A stretch of DNA of 11,184 nt. Origin: Chthoniobacterales bacterium. Lineage in GTDB: Bacteria; Verrucomicrobiota; Verrucomicrobiia; Chthoniobacterales; UBA10450. The DNA lies in NCBI GenBank assembly GCA_013812515.1, contig JACCTI010000140.1, positions 1 to 11,184 on the forward strand. The letters run 5' to 3'. Of this stretch, positions 1 through 6,624 are shown one piece after another. Every line of letters begins with the position of its first letter. The stretch's first letter is position 1. The position numbers were made by a program, and so were the translations under genes. The notes under the pieces were generated by a model, which was given only the letters and a program-made list of their open reading frames with translations, had not been told where the DNA came from and made no database searches.

Positions 1-774
1 TTCATCCTGCCGTTCGCGAAATTTGACGAAGCTTCCGACCGGCTGGCGGAGTTCGATGTCGCACATCGGCTGCGCATTTCCGCGCTCGGCTCGAAAACAG
101 ACGACCCTGCGCAATTTTTCTCCGCCCTGCGCACCGGTGTGGGATCGATCAAGGAGTTCAACCAGCGGCATGGCGCCAATGCGTCCATCGACCAGATCGA
201 ATTGCCTTTGCCGAACCGGGCGGGCGTTGCCATGACGGAGCTGCACGAAGCGCTGACCGCATGGGACGCGCCGATTTTCCTCGAGGCTGGCCCGGACGAT
301 GCCGAGCGCGTGATCGCGACGATTGCGGAACACCAGGGAGATGCGCGCGGGCGCAGGGTGGGTTTCAAGCTCCGGACCGGCGGCGTTGTTGCTTCCGCTT
401 TCCCGTCTTCCATTCAGATTGCGCGCGCCCTTGTCGCGGCCGCCAAACATCGGGTTCCAATCAAATTCACCGCGGGTTTGCACCACCCGATCCGTCACTT
501 TCATCCGAGCGTGCAGACGAAAATGCACGGCTTCCTCAACGTGCTCGGAGCTGGCGTGCTCGGAGCTGAGCACAACTGGGACGTGCAAGAAACGGCTGCC
601 ATGTTGGAAGACGAAGATCCGGCTTCCTTCGTCTGCGATGACGAGACGTTTGCCTGGCGCGGGAAAAAACTCAACGCGGAGCGCATCAAAGCCCAACGTG
701 AACTGGTCACCTCGCTGGGAAGCTGTAGCTTCGACGATCCGCGCGAAGATCTTCGGGCGCTGAATCTCTTTTGA
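1..774 (+). CDS. Conserved uncharacterised protein, 5'-truncated by window edge
   Basis: The reading frame is open from the first base to a TGA at 772-774, giving 257 residues of an incomplete protein; the true start lies upstream of the window. I cannot assign a function. The recognisable conserved stretches are FKLRTGG (near nt 364-384) and KFTAGLHHPIRH (nt 463-498), followed by HGFLNVLGAG. Strands ending in K-x-R or K-x-T with a Gly-His-His turn, plus a regular alternation of strand and helix, suggest a TIM-barrel-like enzyme, but that is inference from the look of the sequence. It ends three bases before fumarylacetoacetase, so the two are probably co-transcribed and it may belong to aromatic amino acid catabolism. 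A 15-bp tandem duplication lies inside the gene at 541-570. The in-frame ATG at 139 is unlikely to be the start, because protein-like sequence continues upstream to the window edge. Confidence 0.8.
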   Translation, partial: FILPFAKFDEASDRLAEFDVAHRLRISALGSKTDDPAQFFSALRTGVGSIKEFNQRHGANASIDQIELPLPNRAGVAMTELHEALTAWDAPIFLEAGPDDAERVIATIAEHQGDARGRRVGFKLRTGGVVASAFPSSIQIARALVAAAKHRVPIKFTAGLHHPIRHFHPSVQTKMHGFLNVLGAGVLGAEHNWDVQETAAMLEDEDPASFVCDDETFAWRGKKLNAERIKAQRELVTSLGSCSFDDPREDLRALNLF

Positions 775-777
775 CCG

Positions 778-2049
778 ATGTTTACGCCTCTCCGCTCGTT
801 CATTGACGTCGCTCCCGATTCGCATTTTCCGCTGGAGAATCTGCCCTACGGAGTGTTCCGGCCCGCGCAGGGCAACGCTCGGGTCGGCGTTGCCATAGGT
901 GCCCTTGTTTTGGATCTTTCGGTGCTCGAAGAGCAGGGAACATTTCGCACGCCCGAGCTCTCAAAGAGCGCGGTCTTCGCGCAAGACTCGCTCAATTCGT
1001 TTCTCTCGTTAGGCCGGCCGGCCTGGCGCAGAGCACGCGAGATTATCCAGCATCTGCTCGCGGCGGAAACGCCCGAGCTGAGGGACAATGCGGGCCTGCG
1101 CGATCACGCCTTCCATCAGCAGCGCGATGTGACCATGCACTTGCCGGCCCACATCGGCGATTACACGGATTTCTATTCGTCCTATCACCACGCGCACAAC
1201 GTGGGCACGATGCTTCGGGGTCCGGAGAATGCGCTCATGCCAAATTGGAAATGGCTGCCCGTCGGTTATCACGGCCGCTCCAGCTCGCTTGTGGTGAGCG
1301 GGACCGACGTGCGGCGTCCATACGGGCAGACCAAACCGCCGGACGCCGATGCGCCGATCTTCGGACCGAGCCGCAGCTTCGATTATGAATTGGAGATGGC
1401 CTTCCTCATTGGTCCGGGCAACGGGCTCGGCGAGCCGGTGCCAATCGAGCGAGCGGACGAGCATATTTTTGGCATGGTGCTCATGAACGACTGGAGCGCG
1501 CGCGACGTGCAGGCGTGGGAGTATCAGCCGCTCGGTCCGTTCCTGGCCAAGAATTTCTGCACGAGCATTTCCCCCTGGGTTGTGACGCTCGATGCGCTCG
1601 CGCCATTCCGGAAGCCGCTGCCGCCACAAGAGCCCGAGCCTCTTCCGTATCTGCGCGCACCTAACGACTCTACCTTTGACATTCAATTGGAGGCCCAGCT
1701 GCAAACCGCGACGATGGTGGCGCCGCATGTCATCACGCGCACCAACTTTCAGAATCTCTACTGGAGCATCGCGCAACAGCTGGCGCATCACACGGTCGGC
1801 GGCTGCAATCTGCAACCGGGAGACTTGCTCGCCAGCGGCACGATCAGCGGACCGAGCGAGGAATCGCGCGGCTGCATGCTGGAGCTTACCTGGCGCGGCG
1901 CGAACCCGCTGACCCTTCCGAACGGCGAGACGAGAAAGTGGCTCGAAGACGGCGACGCCCTGACGATCCGTGGCTGGGCGGAAGGCGACGGTTATCGCGT
2001 CGGCTTCGGTGAAGTGAGCGGGCGAGTGCTGCCTGCCATTACTCGTTAG
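778..2049 (+). CDS. fahA: Fumarylacetoacetase (fumarylacetoacetate hydrolase)
   Basis: This cytoplasmic, metal-dependent hydrolase cleaves 4-fumarylacetoacetate to fumarate and acetoacetate, the final step of tyrosine and homogentisate degradation. The protein has 423 residues, the usual full length for the family. The N-terminal SH3-like domain covers about residues 1-120 and the catalytic domain the rest. Aligned by eye with the well-studied mammalian enzyme, the key residues are all present: metal ligands D131, E204, E206 and D238, the catalytic base H138 in YHHAHN, R147 in TMLRG, and K258 in PFLAKNF. The strongly conserved ENALMPNWKWLPVGYHGRSS and MNDWSARDVQAWEYQPLGPF segments are intact. 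The ATG at 778 follows the upstream stop by three bases, and the product begins in typical family fashion (SFID....FPLENLPYGVF). No homogentisate dioxygenase or 4-hydroxyphenylpyruvate dioxygenase gene is in the window. Confidence 0.97.
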   Translation: MFTPLRSFIDVAPDSHFPLENLPYGVFRPAQGNARVGVAIGALVLDLSVLEEQGTFRTPELSKSAVFAQDSLNSFLSLGRPAWRRAREIIQHLLAAETPELRDNAGLRDHAFHQQRDVTMHLPAHIGDYTDFYSSYHHAHNVGTMLRGPENALMPNWKWLPVGYHGRSSSLVVSGTDVRRPYGQTKPPDADAPIFGPSRSFDYELEMAFLIGPGNGLGEPVPIERADEHIFGMVLMNDWSARDVQAWEYQPLGPFLAKNFCTSISPWVVTLDALAPFRKPLPPQEPEPLPYLRAPNDSTFDIQLEAQLQTATMVAPHVITRTNFQNLYWSIAQQLAHHTVGGCNLQPGDLLASGTISGPSEESRGCMLELTWRGANPLTLPNGETRKWLEDGDALTIRGWAEGDGYRVGFGEVSGRVLPAITR

Positions 2050-2058
2050 GCTAAGGCC

Positions 2059-2367
2059 ATGCACCTCGTCCAAATTTTCCTGCCCATTCACGATAATGCG
2101 CAGGAGCCATTCCCGCGCGAGGAGTTGCGCCGGGTGCGTCAGGAGCTCACGGAGCAGTTTGGCGGCTTAACCGTTTACACTCGCGCTCCAGCCGAAGGGC
2201 TTTGGAAGCTGAACGAGAACCACACCAGCCGCGATGACATTGTTATCTTTGAAGTCATGGCTTTGGAGCTGGACGTGACCTGGTGGCGCGAGTATCGGCA
2301 CGAGCTTGAAAAACGTTTTCGCCAGGACGTGATCATGGTCCGCGCGCAGCAGACCCAGTTGTTGTAG
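2059..2367 (+). CDS. Small uncharacterised protein, 102 aa
   Basis: This complete 102-residue ORF starts nine bases after the fumarylacetoacetase stop and is very likely its operon partner. It has no signal peptide and no membrane segment. The pattern is a hydrophobic strand (HLVQIFLPI), a charged helix (REELRRVRQELTEQFGG), a strand (LTVYTRAPAEGLW), a strand (DDIVIFEVMAL) and a helix with a Trp pair (VTWWREYRHELEKRF), then a final strand (DVIMVRAQQTQLL). That order (beta-alpha-beta-beta-alpha-beta) resembles a ferredoxin-like or dimeric alpha/beta-barrel fold, which is inference. I do not recognise a named family and assign no function. The coding frame is convincing because spacing is tight and the composition is that of a folded globular protein. 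Confidence 0.75.
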   Translation: MHLVQIFLPIHDNAQEPFPREELRRVRQELTEQFGGLTVYTRAPAEGLWKLNENHTSRDDIVIFEVMALELDVTWWREYRHELEKRFRQDVIMVRAQQTQLL

Positions 2368-2418
2368 GTGGGGATCGATTACTCCTTGGTGCCGAGTGGA
2401 CATGCGCGCTTCGGCGTT

Positions 2419-2503
2419 GTTGTAGCCGTGGGCGTTGACCCCGGCCGCTGGACGCCATGATAAACGGTTGCCTCGCAGCCGGGGTAGCACCCTCGGCTAC
2501 AAC
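2419..2503. repeat. Nested inverted repeat between convergent operons
   Basis: An exact 10-bp inverted repeat (gttgtagccg at 2419-2428, cggctacaac at 2494-2503) encloses a second exact 8-bp one (accccggc at 2438-2445, gccggggt at 2478-2485). A GGG/CCC match at 2430-2432 and 2490-2492 extends the outer stem inward. The whole element of about 85 bp could fold as one interrupted hairpin with a loop of about 32 nt. It lies between the plus-strand operon ending at 2367 and the minus-strand nusB. The distal arm overlaps the nusB stop codon (2497-2499) and its last codons. It may act as a bidirectional transcription terminator, although there is no T-run typical of an intrinsic terminator. It may instead be a copy of a dispersed palindromic repeat; one window cannot tell. 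Confidence 0.55.
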
Positions 2504-2943
2504 TGGCCGGGCGGTGCCGGCGCCGCTTCCCGCAGCGGCCGCGAGAGATCGTCCTTCACGCGGTCGAGGATGCCGTTCACGAACCGTCCCGAGTCAGGTC
2601 CACCGAAGGTTTTTGCGAGCTCGATCGCTTCATTGATGGAGACGACCGGCGGAATGTCCTCGCGATGCAGGAGTTCGAAAATCGCCAGCCGCAGCACCGC
2701 GCGATCGACGGGCGAAATGCGGTTCAGGTCGTAATTCTCAGTGTAACGCGCGATGCGCTCATCAATCTCCGGTTGATAAGCGACCATCCCGTCAATTAAC
2801 GGCTGCGCGAAGGCGCGCACATTTGGTTTCGCCGGACAGAAATCCCAAAACTCATCCATTTTCTCGGGCGCGCGGCCGCGATGCGCGTCGCGCCAGAAAT
2901 GAAACTGAACGGCCGCCTGCCGGCCCATGCGCCTTTTTCCCAT
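2497..2943 (-). CDS. nusB: Transcription antitermination factor NusB
   Basis: NusB binds boxA RNA together with S10 (NusE) and takes part in antitermination on rRNA operons. The product has 148 residues, the normal length for this all-helical family. It opens with MGKRRMGRQAAVQFHFW, matching the usual start with an Arg-rich head followed by A-x-Q. The C-terminal half carries the characteristic family pattern: ISPVDRAVLRLAIFELL, then IPPVVSINEAIELAKTFGG, then SGRFVNGILDRV. The ATG at 2943 follows the ribH stop by three bases, so the genes are translationally close; a second in-frame ATG at 2928 would remove the conserved GKRR head. Linkage of nusB to ribH is common in bacteria. The last residues (PAPPGQL) are a Pro-rich tail beyond the folded domain. 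Confidence 0.96.
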   Translation of the reverse strand: MGKRRMGRQAAVQFHFWRDAHRGRAPEKMDEFWDFCPAKPNVRAFAQPLIDGMVAYQPEIDERIARYTENYDLNRISPVDRAVLRLAIFELLHREDIPPVVSINEAIELAKTFGGPDSGRFVNGILDRVKDDLSRPLREAAPAPPGQL

Positions 2944-2946
2944 ACG

Positions 2947-3423
2947 TTACTTCGCCCGCAGCTCAGACATCAGATTGGCAATTTGGATCGCGACCCGTGC
3001 CGCTTCAATCCCTCGGTTGATCCTCTTCTCGAGGCACCGCTCCCGCGCCTGCAATTCGTTTTCGAAAGCGAGCACCGCGTTGATCACCGGCACGCCATGT
3101 TCCAGGGCGATCTGCTGGAGCGCGTTTGTGACGGAATGGCTGAGATGCTCGGCGTGAGTGGTGCTGCCTTTCAGAATCACGCCGAGGGCGAGGACCGCGT
3201 CAGCCGTTTTTTGCAGCGCGACCTCGCGCACGACGATCGGGATCTCAAATGCTCCGGGCACCCGATGCAGTGTGAGCAGCGCGCCGGGCGCCAGCTGACG
3301 CAGCTCCTCCGTCGCGTGATTCACCAGACCCTGCACAAACTCCGGGTTGAACTGGCTCGCTACGATCGTGAACTGGCGCTGGTGGCCTACAACTTCAGGG
3401 CGCGGCGGAACGGCGGTCGACAC
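2947..3423 (-). CDS. ribH: 6,7-dimethyl-8-ribityllumazine synthase
   Basis: Lumazine synthase condenses 5-amino-6-ribitylamino-uracil with 3,4-dihydroxy-2-butanone 4-phosphate, the penultimate step of riboflavin synthesis, usually as a pentamer or 60-mer capsid. The product has 158 residues, normal for the family. Visible signature parts are the substrate-stacking aromatic in SQFNPEF, the VPGAFEIP loop, GVILKGSTTHAEHL with the catalytic His, and a C-terminal INRGIEAARVAIQIANLM helix. The phosphate-binding stretch reads LAFENELQARERC rather than the more common LTT...QAxxR; the Arg is kept. The start is GTG at 3423: an in-frame TGA lies 15 bases upstream at 3436-3438, and no ATG intervenes. 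It sits between ribBA (29-bp gap) and nusB (3-bp gap), and its partner substrate is made by the adjacent RibBA. Confidence 0.95.
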   Translation of the reverse strand: MSTAVPPRPEVVGHQRQFTIVASQFNPEFVQGLVNHATEELRQLAPGALLTLHRVPGAFEIPIVVREVALQKTADAVLALGVILKGSTTHAEHLSHSVTNALQQIALEHGVPVINAVLAFENELQARERCLEKRINRGIEAARVAIQIANLMSELRAK

Positions 3424-3452
3424 AAGCAGAAATCAGCCGTCAAAATCAGCGA

Positions 3453-4670
3453 TCAAAGAAGATGCCCCATTTTGACGCGTTTGGTTTCGAGATACTTCGC
3501 GTTATGCGGATTCGCTTCGCTGCGAATCGGCACCTGCTCGACCATCTGGATACCGTAGCCTTCGAGACCCACGACTTTCTTCGGATTGTTCGTTAGGAAG
3601 CGAAACTTACGCACCCCCAGATCGAAAAGAATCTGCGCGCCCAATCCGTAATCGCGCAGGTCCATTCCGAACCCAAGCTTCGCATTGGCTTCCACCGTAT
3701 CGAGCCCTTCCTCCTGGAGTTTGTAGGCGTGAATCTTCGCGGCCAGTCCAATCCCGCGACCTTCCTGCCGCATGTAAACGAGCACGCCGTCGCCCGCTTC
3801 GGAAATTTGCTGCAGAGCAGCGTGCAGTTGATTGCCGCAGTCGCACCGACGCGAGCCAAAAACGTCACCAGTCAGGCACTCGCTGTGCACACGCACGAGG
3901 ACGGGCTCCGTGCTCGAAATGGTGCCTTTGACCAGCGCCAGATGATGCGAGCCGTCGAGAGTCGAACGATAGAGATGCAGGTCGAAATCGCCAAAGTCCG
4001 TCGGCAGCTTCACGACCTGTTCGCGCGCGATCAGCTTCTCCTTCAAGCGGCGCTGCGCGATGAGGCTTTGGATTGTGCAGATGCGAAGGCCGTGGCGTCT
4101 CTTGAATTCGATCAGCTCAGGGAGCCGCGCCATCGTGCCGTCATCGTGCAGGATCTCGCACAGAACACCGGCCGGCTGAAGACCAGCCATTCGCGCCAGG
4201 TCCACGGCTGCTTCTGTGTGACCGGCGCGCCGCAGCACGCCGCCATCCTTCGCGCGGAGCGGAAAGATATGCCCCGGCTGAACAAGATCTTCTGGTCTCG
4301 ATTGCAGATCAGCAATCGTCCGGATCGTCGCCGAACGATCGTGCGCACTGATGCCGGTTGTCACACCACGCCCGGCGTCGACCGAGACAGTGAAATCGGT
4401 GCGGTACATCTCGCGGTTCTGCGCAACCATTCGCTGTAAGCCGAGCTGCTCCGCGCGCTCGTTCGAAACCGGCACGCAAATCAAGCCGCGGCCATGTTTC
4501 GTCATGAAGTTGACCGCTTCCGGCGTGGCTTTCTCCGCCGCCATCACCAGATCGCCCTCGTTCTCGCGGTCTGCGTCGTCGGTCACGATCACGATCTTTC
4601 CCGCCGCAATGTCGTGCAGGACATCGTCGATCGTGTCGAACTCAAGGGCGGTCGGTGCTTCCACCAGCAT
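3453..4670 (-). CDS. ribBA: Bifunctional DHBP synthase / GTP cyclohydrolase II (RibBA)
   Basis: This protein supplies both branches of riboflavin synthesis. Residues 1 to about 205 are 3,4-dihydroxy-2-butanone-4-phosphate synthase, converting ribulose 5-phosphate; residues from about 208 to 405 are GTP cyclohydrolase II, opening GTP. The first domain shows the acidic loop DDADRENEGD (31-40), HGRGLICVP (59-67), GISAHDRSATI, and GGVLRRAGHTEAAVDL with catalytic E153. The second shows the zinc site C265, C276 and C278 in SECLTGDVFGSRRCDCG, YMRQEGRGIGL (299-309), and the family C-terminus ending KRVKMGHLL. I choose ATG at 4670 (405 aa). A longer in-frame start at 4739 would add an Arg-rich, non-conserved 23-residue leader and overlap the upstream gene by 32 bases. 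No FMN riboswitch is possible in the 37-bp gap before it, so any regulation must come from further upstream. Confidence 0.96.
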   Translation of the reverse strand: MLVEAPTALEFDTIDDVLHDIAAGKIVIVTDDADRENEGDLVMAAEKATPEAVNFMTKHGRGLICVPVSNERAEQLGLQRMVAQNREMYRTDFTVSVDAGRGVTTGISAHDRSATIRTIADLQSRPEDLVQPGHIFPLRAKDGGVLRRAGHTEAAVDLARMAGLQPAGVLCEILHDDGTMARLPELIEFKRRHGLRICTIQSLIAQRRLKEKLIAREQVVKLPTDFGDFDLHLYRSTLDGSHHLALVKGTISSTEPVLVRVHSECLTGDVFGSRRCDCGNQLHAALQQISEAGDGVLVYMRQEGRGIGLAAKIHAYKLQEEGLDTVEANAKLGFGMDLRDYGLGAQILFDLGVRKFRFLTNNPKKVVGLEGYGIQMVEQVPIRSEANPHNAKYLETKRVKMGHLL

Positions 4671-4707
4671 CGTTAACCAATACTTCCGGCCTCGGGCCGG
4701 GCAACGT

Positions 4708-5442
4708 CTATTCCTTCGCGCTCGTGCCGACGATGGCATCGGGGCGGTAGATATCGTGATTGCTCCCCTGAAATTCGGCCTTCAGCCGCACCTTCAAATG
4801 GGCGAGATCCACGATATCCCACCGCGTGAAGTTCCAATGCCCGGCGCTGCGTGGTTCGTGTTCAACCCCGAGGACGAGATGCACTGCGTCATCGAGCACT
4901 TTATTCGTGGCGATCTTCGGCTCGAAGTAAAACGTGCGGAAACTGCTCGCGCGACTACCCGCCGCGTAGAGTTTCGGGTCGACGTAATAAACGCGCCCCG
5001 TGCGCGTGTCGACCAGCCGCAGATCCGGATAACCGGAGCGCTGCACGCGTCCCTCCACGGTCTTAGGAAAGTCGCAGCTCAGCCCCGGCGCAGCGTCCAA
5101 GAGATGGCGGATCATGTTCTCGAACGAAGTGCTGACTTCATTGATCCGGGCGGAATTTTGCACCGGACTGTCCGGCGCGCTCATCCGCTTGAGCAGCTCG
5201 TCGAGTGCACTCCCGATCTGTGTCAGGACGCGCTGATCGGTTTCATCCGTGGGGTTGATCGCGAGGACCTTCTTGCCGGTGGTGTAGAAAATCACATCGC
5301 GCCAGGGCAACTGCGTCAGCTCTTCTTTCTCCTCCAGGAGCCACGGAATCAGGGTGGCTGCTGGCGTTGGCGGCAATGGAGACAGAGTCTGCGCCCGGGC
5401 CATCGCCAGACCGCAGAAAAGGATGAGCGCAGGCCGTCGCAT
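4708..5442 (-). CDS. Exported uncharacterised protein with PD-(D/E)XK-like signature
   Basis: The product has 244 residues and starts with a short positive head, a hydrophobic core and an A-R-A cleavage motif before Q18 (MRRPALILFCGLAMARA), so it is probably secreted to the periplasm; the Cys at position 10 does not fit a lipobox. The centre resembles the PD-(D/E)XK nuclease-like fold: a helix with E102 (INEVSTSFENMI), then P139-D140 in SGYPDLRLVD, a turn, and a strand carrying D155-x-K157 (VYYVDPKLY), followed by a strand (FRTFYFEPK) and a helix (NKVLDDAVHLVLGVEH). This match is by pattern only and no enzymatic activity can be assigned. It overlaps neither neighbour: it begins two bases after the stop of the small upstream ORF and ends 37 bases before ribBA, so it is probably the riboflavin operon's leading partner. 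I recognise no named family. Confidence 0.8.
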   Translation of the reverse strand: MRRPALILFCGLAMARAQTLSPLPPTPAATLIPWLLEEKEELTQLPWRDVIFYTTGKKVLAINPTDETDQRVLTQIGSALDELLKRMSAPDSPVQNSARINEVSTSFENMIRHLLDAAPGLSCDFPKTVEGRVQRSGYPDLRLVDTRTGRVYYVDPKLYAAGSRASSFRTFYFEPKIATNKVLDDAVHLVLGVEHEPRSAGHWNFTRWDIVDLAHLKVRLKAEFQGSNHDIYRPDAIVGTSAKE

Positions 5443-5444
5443 CT

Positions 5445-5678
5445 TCAGCCAATCTCGATTGCTCTTTCGAGCAGCGGCAGCACAGACGCGAGGCTGCTCT
5501 CATCCCGCGCGTACACGATCATGAGCGCCTCTCCGGCGCCCATTGTTTCCCCATCGCCTGCTCCGCTGTGGAGCTTGTACGTCTTCCGCGCCCGCAGTCG
5601 CGATTCTGGTTTGGGCACGAACTGAGGATTGCGTAGGACCTCAAAAAAGAAAATGGTAAACCGCACCCGGGCCACCAT
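5445..5678 (-). CDS. Small uncharacterised ORF, 77 aa or shorter
   Basis: The frame ends with TGA two bases before the ATG of the exported protein downstream, a spacing typical of translational coupling, which is the main reason to believe it is a gene. The longest form starts with ATG at 5678 and has 77 residues. This start overlaps the start of GDP-L-fucose synthase on the other strand and has no visible ribosome binding site, so the real start may be a later GTG, for example at 5618. The C-terminal half (GEALMIVYARDESSLASVLPLLERAIEIG, in two pieces: strand EALMIVYA and helix SLASVLPLLERAIE) looks like a small alpha/beta protein. No signal peptide, membrane segment or known motif is visible, and I assign no function. 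Confidence 0.45.
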   Translation of the reverse strand: MVARVRFTIFFFEVLRNPQFVPKPESRLRARKTYKLHSGAGDGETMGAGEALMIVYARDESSLASVLPLLERAIEIG

Positions 5679-6624
5679 GGAGGAGTCAGCTAAAATCTTC
5701 GTTGCAGGTCATCGCGGTCTCGTCGGTCGCGCGATCGTGCGTGTACTTGCTGCACAGCGCTTCCGCAATGTCGTGACGCGTGATCGTGGGCAGTTGGACC
5801 TCGGCGATGAAGCGGCCGTGGCCGCATTTTTTGCCTACGAAAAGCCGGAGTTTGTGGTCCTGGCGGCAGCCAGGGTCGGCGGCATCAAGGCGAACAGCGA
5901 CTATCCGGTCGAGTTCCTCCTGGAGAATTTGCGCATTCAGAACAACGTCATCACGGCCGCGCACACACACGACGTCCGCAAGCTCCTCTTCCTCGGCAGC
6001 TCGTGCATTTATCCGAAGTGCGCGCCCCAGCCCATCCTGGAAGACGCGCTGCTGACCGGACCACTCGAGCCGACGAACGACGCCTACGCGATCGCGAAGA
6101 TCGCGGGGATCAAGCTGTGCCAGGCCTACGCCGCGGAGTACGGCGAGACCTTCATCTCCGCGATGCCGACGAATTTGTACGGACCGCACGACAATTTCGA
6201 CCTCACTTCATCGCACGTCCTTTCCGCGCTCCTGCGCAAAGCGCACGAAGCGAAAGCACGCGGCGCGCGCGAGCTGGTGGTTTGGGGAACGGGCCAGCCG
6301 CGACGCGAATTCCTGCACGTCGACGACATGGCAGATGCGTGCGTTTTCCTCCTCCAGAACTATGAGTCGCCGGACATCATCAACGTCGGCTGCGGCGAAG
6401 ACATTTCGATCCGGCAATTGAGCGAGCTTATCTGCGAGGTCGTTGGTTTCGAAGGTGAGCTTACATTCGATTTGAGCAAGCCGGACGGCACGCCGCGCAA
6501 GCTCCTCGATGTTTCGCGAATCAATGGGCTCGGCTGGCGTGCGAAAATCCCGCTGCGGGAGGGAATCGCGTGCACTTACGCGTGGTTGCGCGAGCATGAG
6601 CTCACGCCGGCTTCGTCCGCGTGA
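5677..6624 (+). CDS. fcl: GDP-L-fucose synthase
   Basis: This NADPH-dependent epimerase/reductase of the extended SDR family converts GDP-4-keto-6-deoxy-D-mannose to GDP-L-fucose, used for surface polysaccharide or O-antigen. From ATG 5677 the product has 315 residues, the usual length. The Rossmann motif is GHRGLVGRAI (11-20). The catalytic set matches the E. coli enzyme with an offset of one: S108 and C110 in GSSCIYPK, Y137 and K141 in YAIAKIAG, and H180. The substrate-binding segments SAMPTNLYGPHDNFD, WGTGQPRREFLHVDD and DGTPRKLLDVSRI are intact. Earlier in-frame starts at 5629 (TTG) and 5653 (ATG) would add a basic, non-conserved leader. Its usual partner, GDP-mannose 4,6-dehydratase, is not in the window. 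Its stop overlaps the next gene's start by one base. Confidence 0.96.
   Translation: MEESAKIFVAGHRGLVGRAIVRVLAAQRFRNVVTRDRGQLDLGDEAAVAAFFAYEKPEFVVLAAARVGGIKANSDYPVEFLLENLRIQNNVITAAHTHDVRKLLFLGSSCIYPKCAPQPILEDALLTGPLEPTNDAYAIAKIAGIKLCQAYAAEYGETFISAMPTNLYGPHDNFDLTSSHVLSALLRKAHEAKARGARELVVWGTGQPRREFLHVDDMADACVFLLQNYESPDIINVGCGEDISIRQLSELICEVVGFEGELTFDLSKPDGTPRKLLDVSRINGLGWRAKIPLREGIACTYAWLREHELTPASSA

Noticed and set aside
1009..2091. 360-codon open frame on the minus strand opposite fumarylacetoacetase
   Set aside because: It lies entirely antisense to a clear, fully conserved gene. Its Arg/His-rich, low-complexity translation is typical of a high-G+C shadow frame.
2167..2490. 107-codon minus-strand frame across the intergenic palindrome
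   Set aside because: It is antisense to the 102-residue gene for much of its length and otherwise reads through the inverted repeat. No protein-like pattern is visible.
4671..4739. Longer ribBA start at 4739 and a possible FMN riboswitch upstream
   Set aside because: The extra leader is basic and not conserved and overlaps the previous gene. The 37-bp gap is too short for an FMN riboswitch and shows no such motif.
4351..5625. 424-codon open frame on the plus strand
   Set aside because: It is antisense to the start of ribBA, the exported protein and the small ORF. The translation shows no family motif, whereas ribBA is unambiguous.
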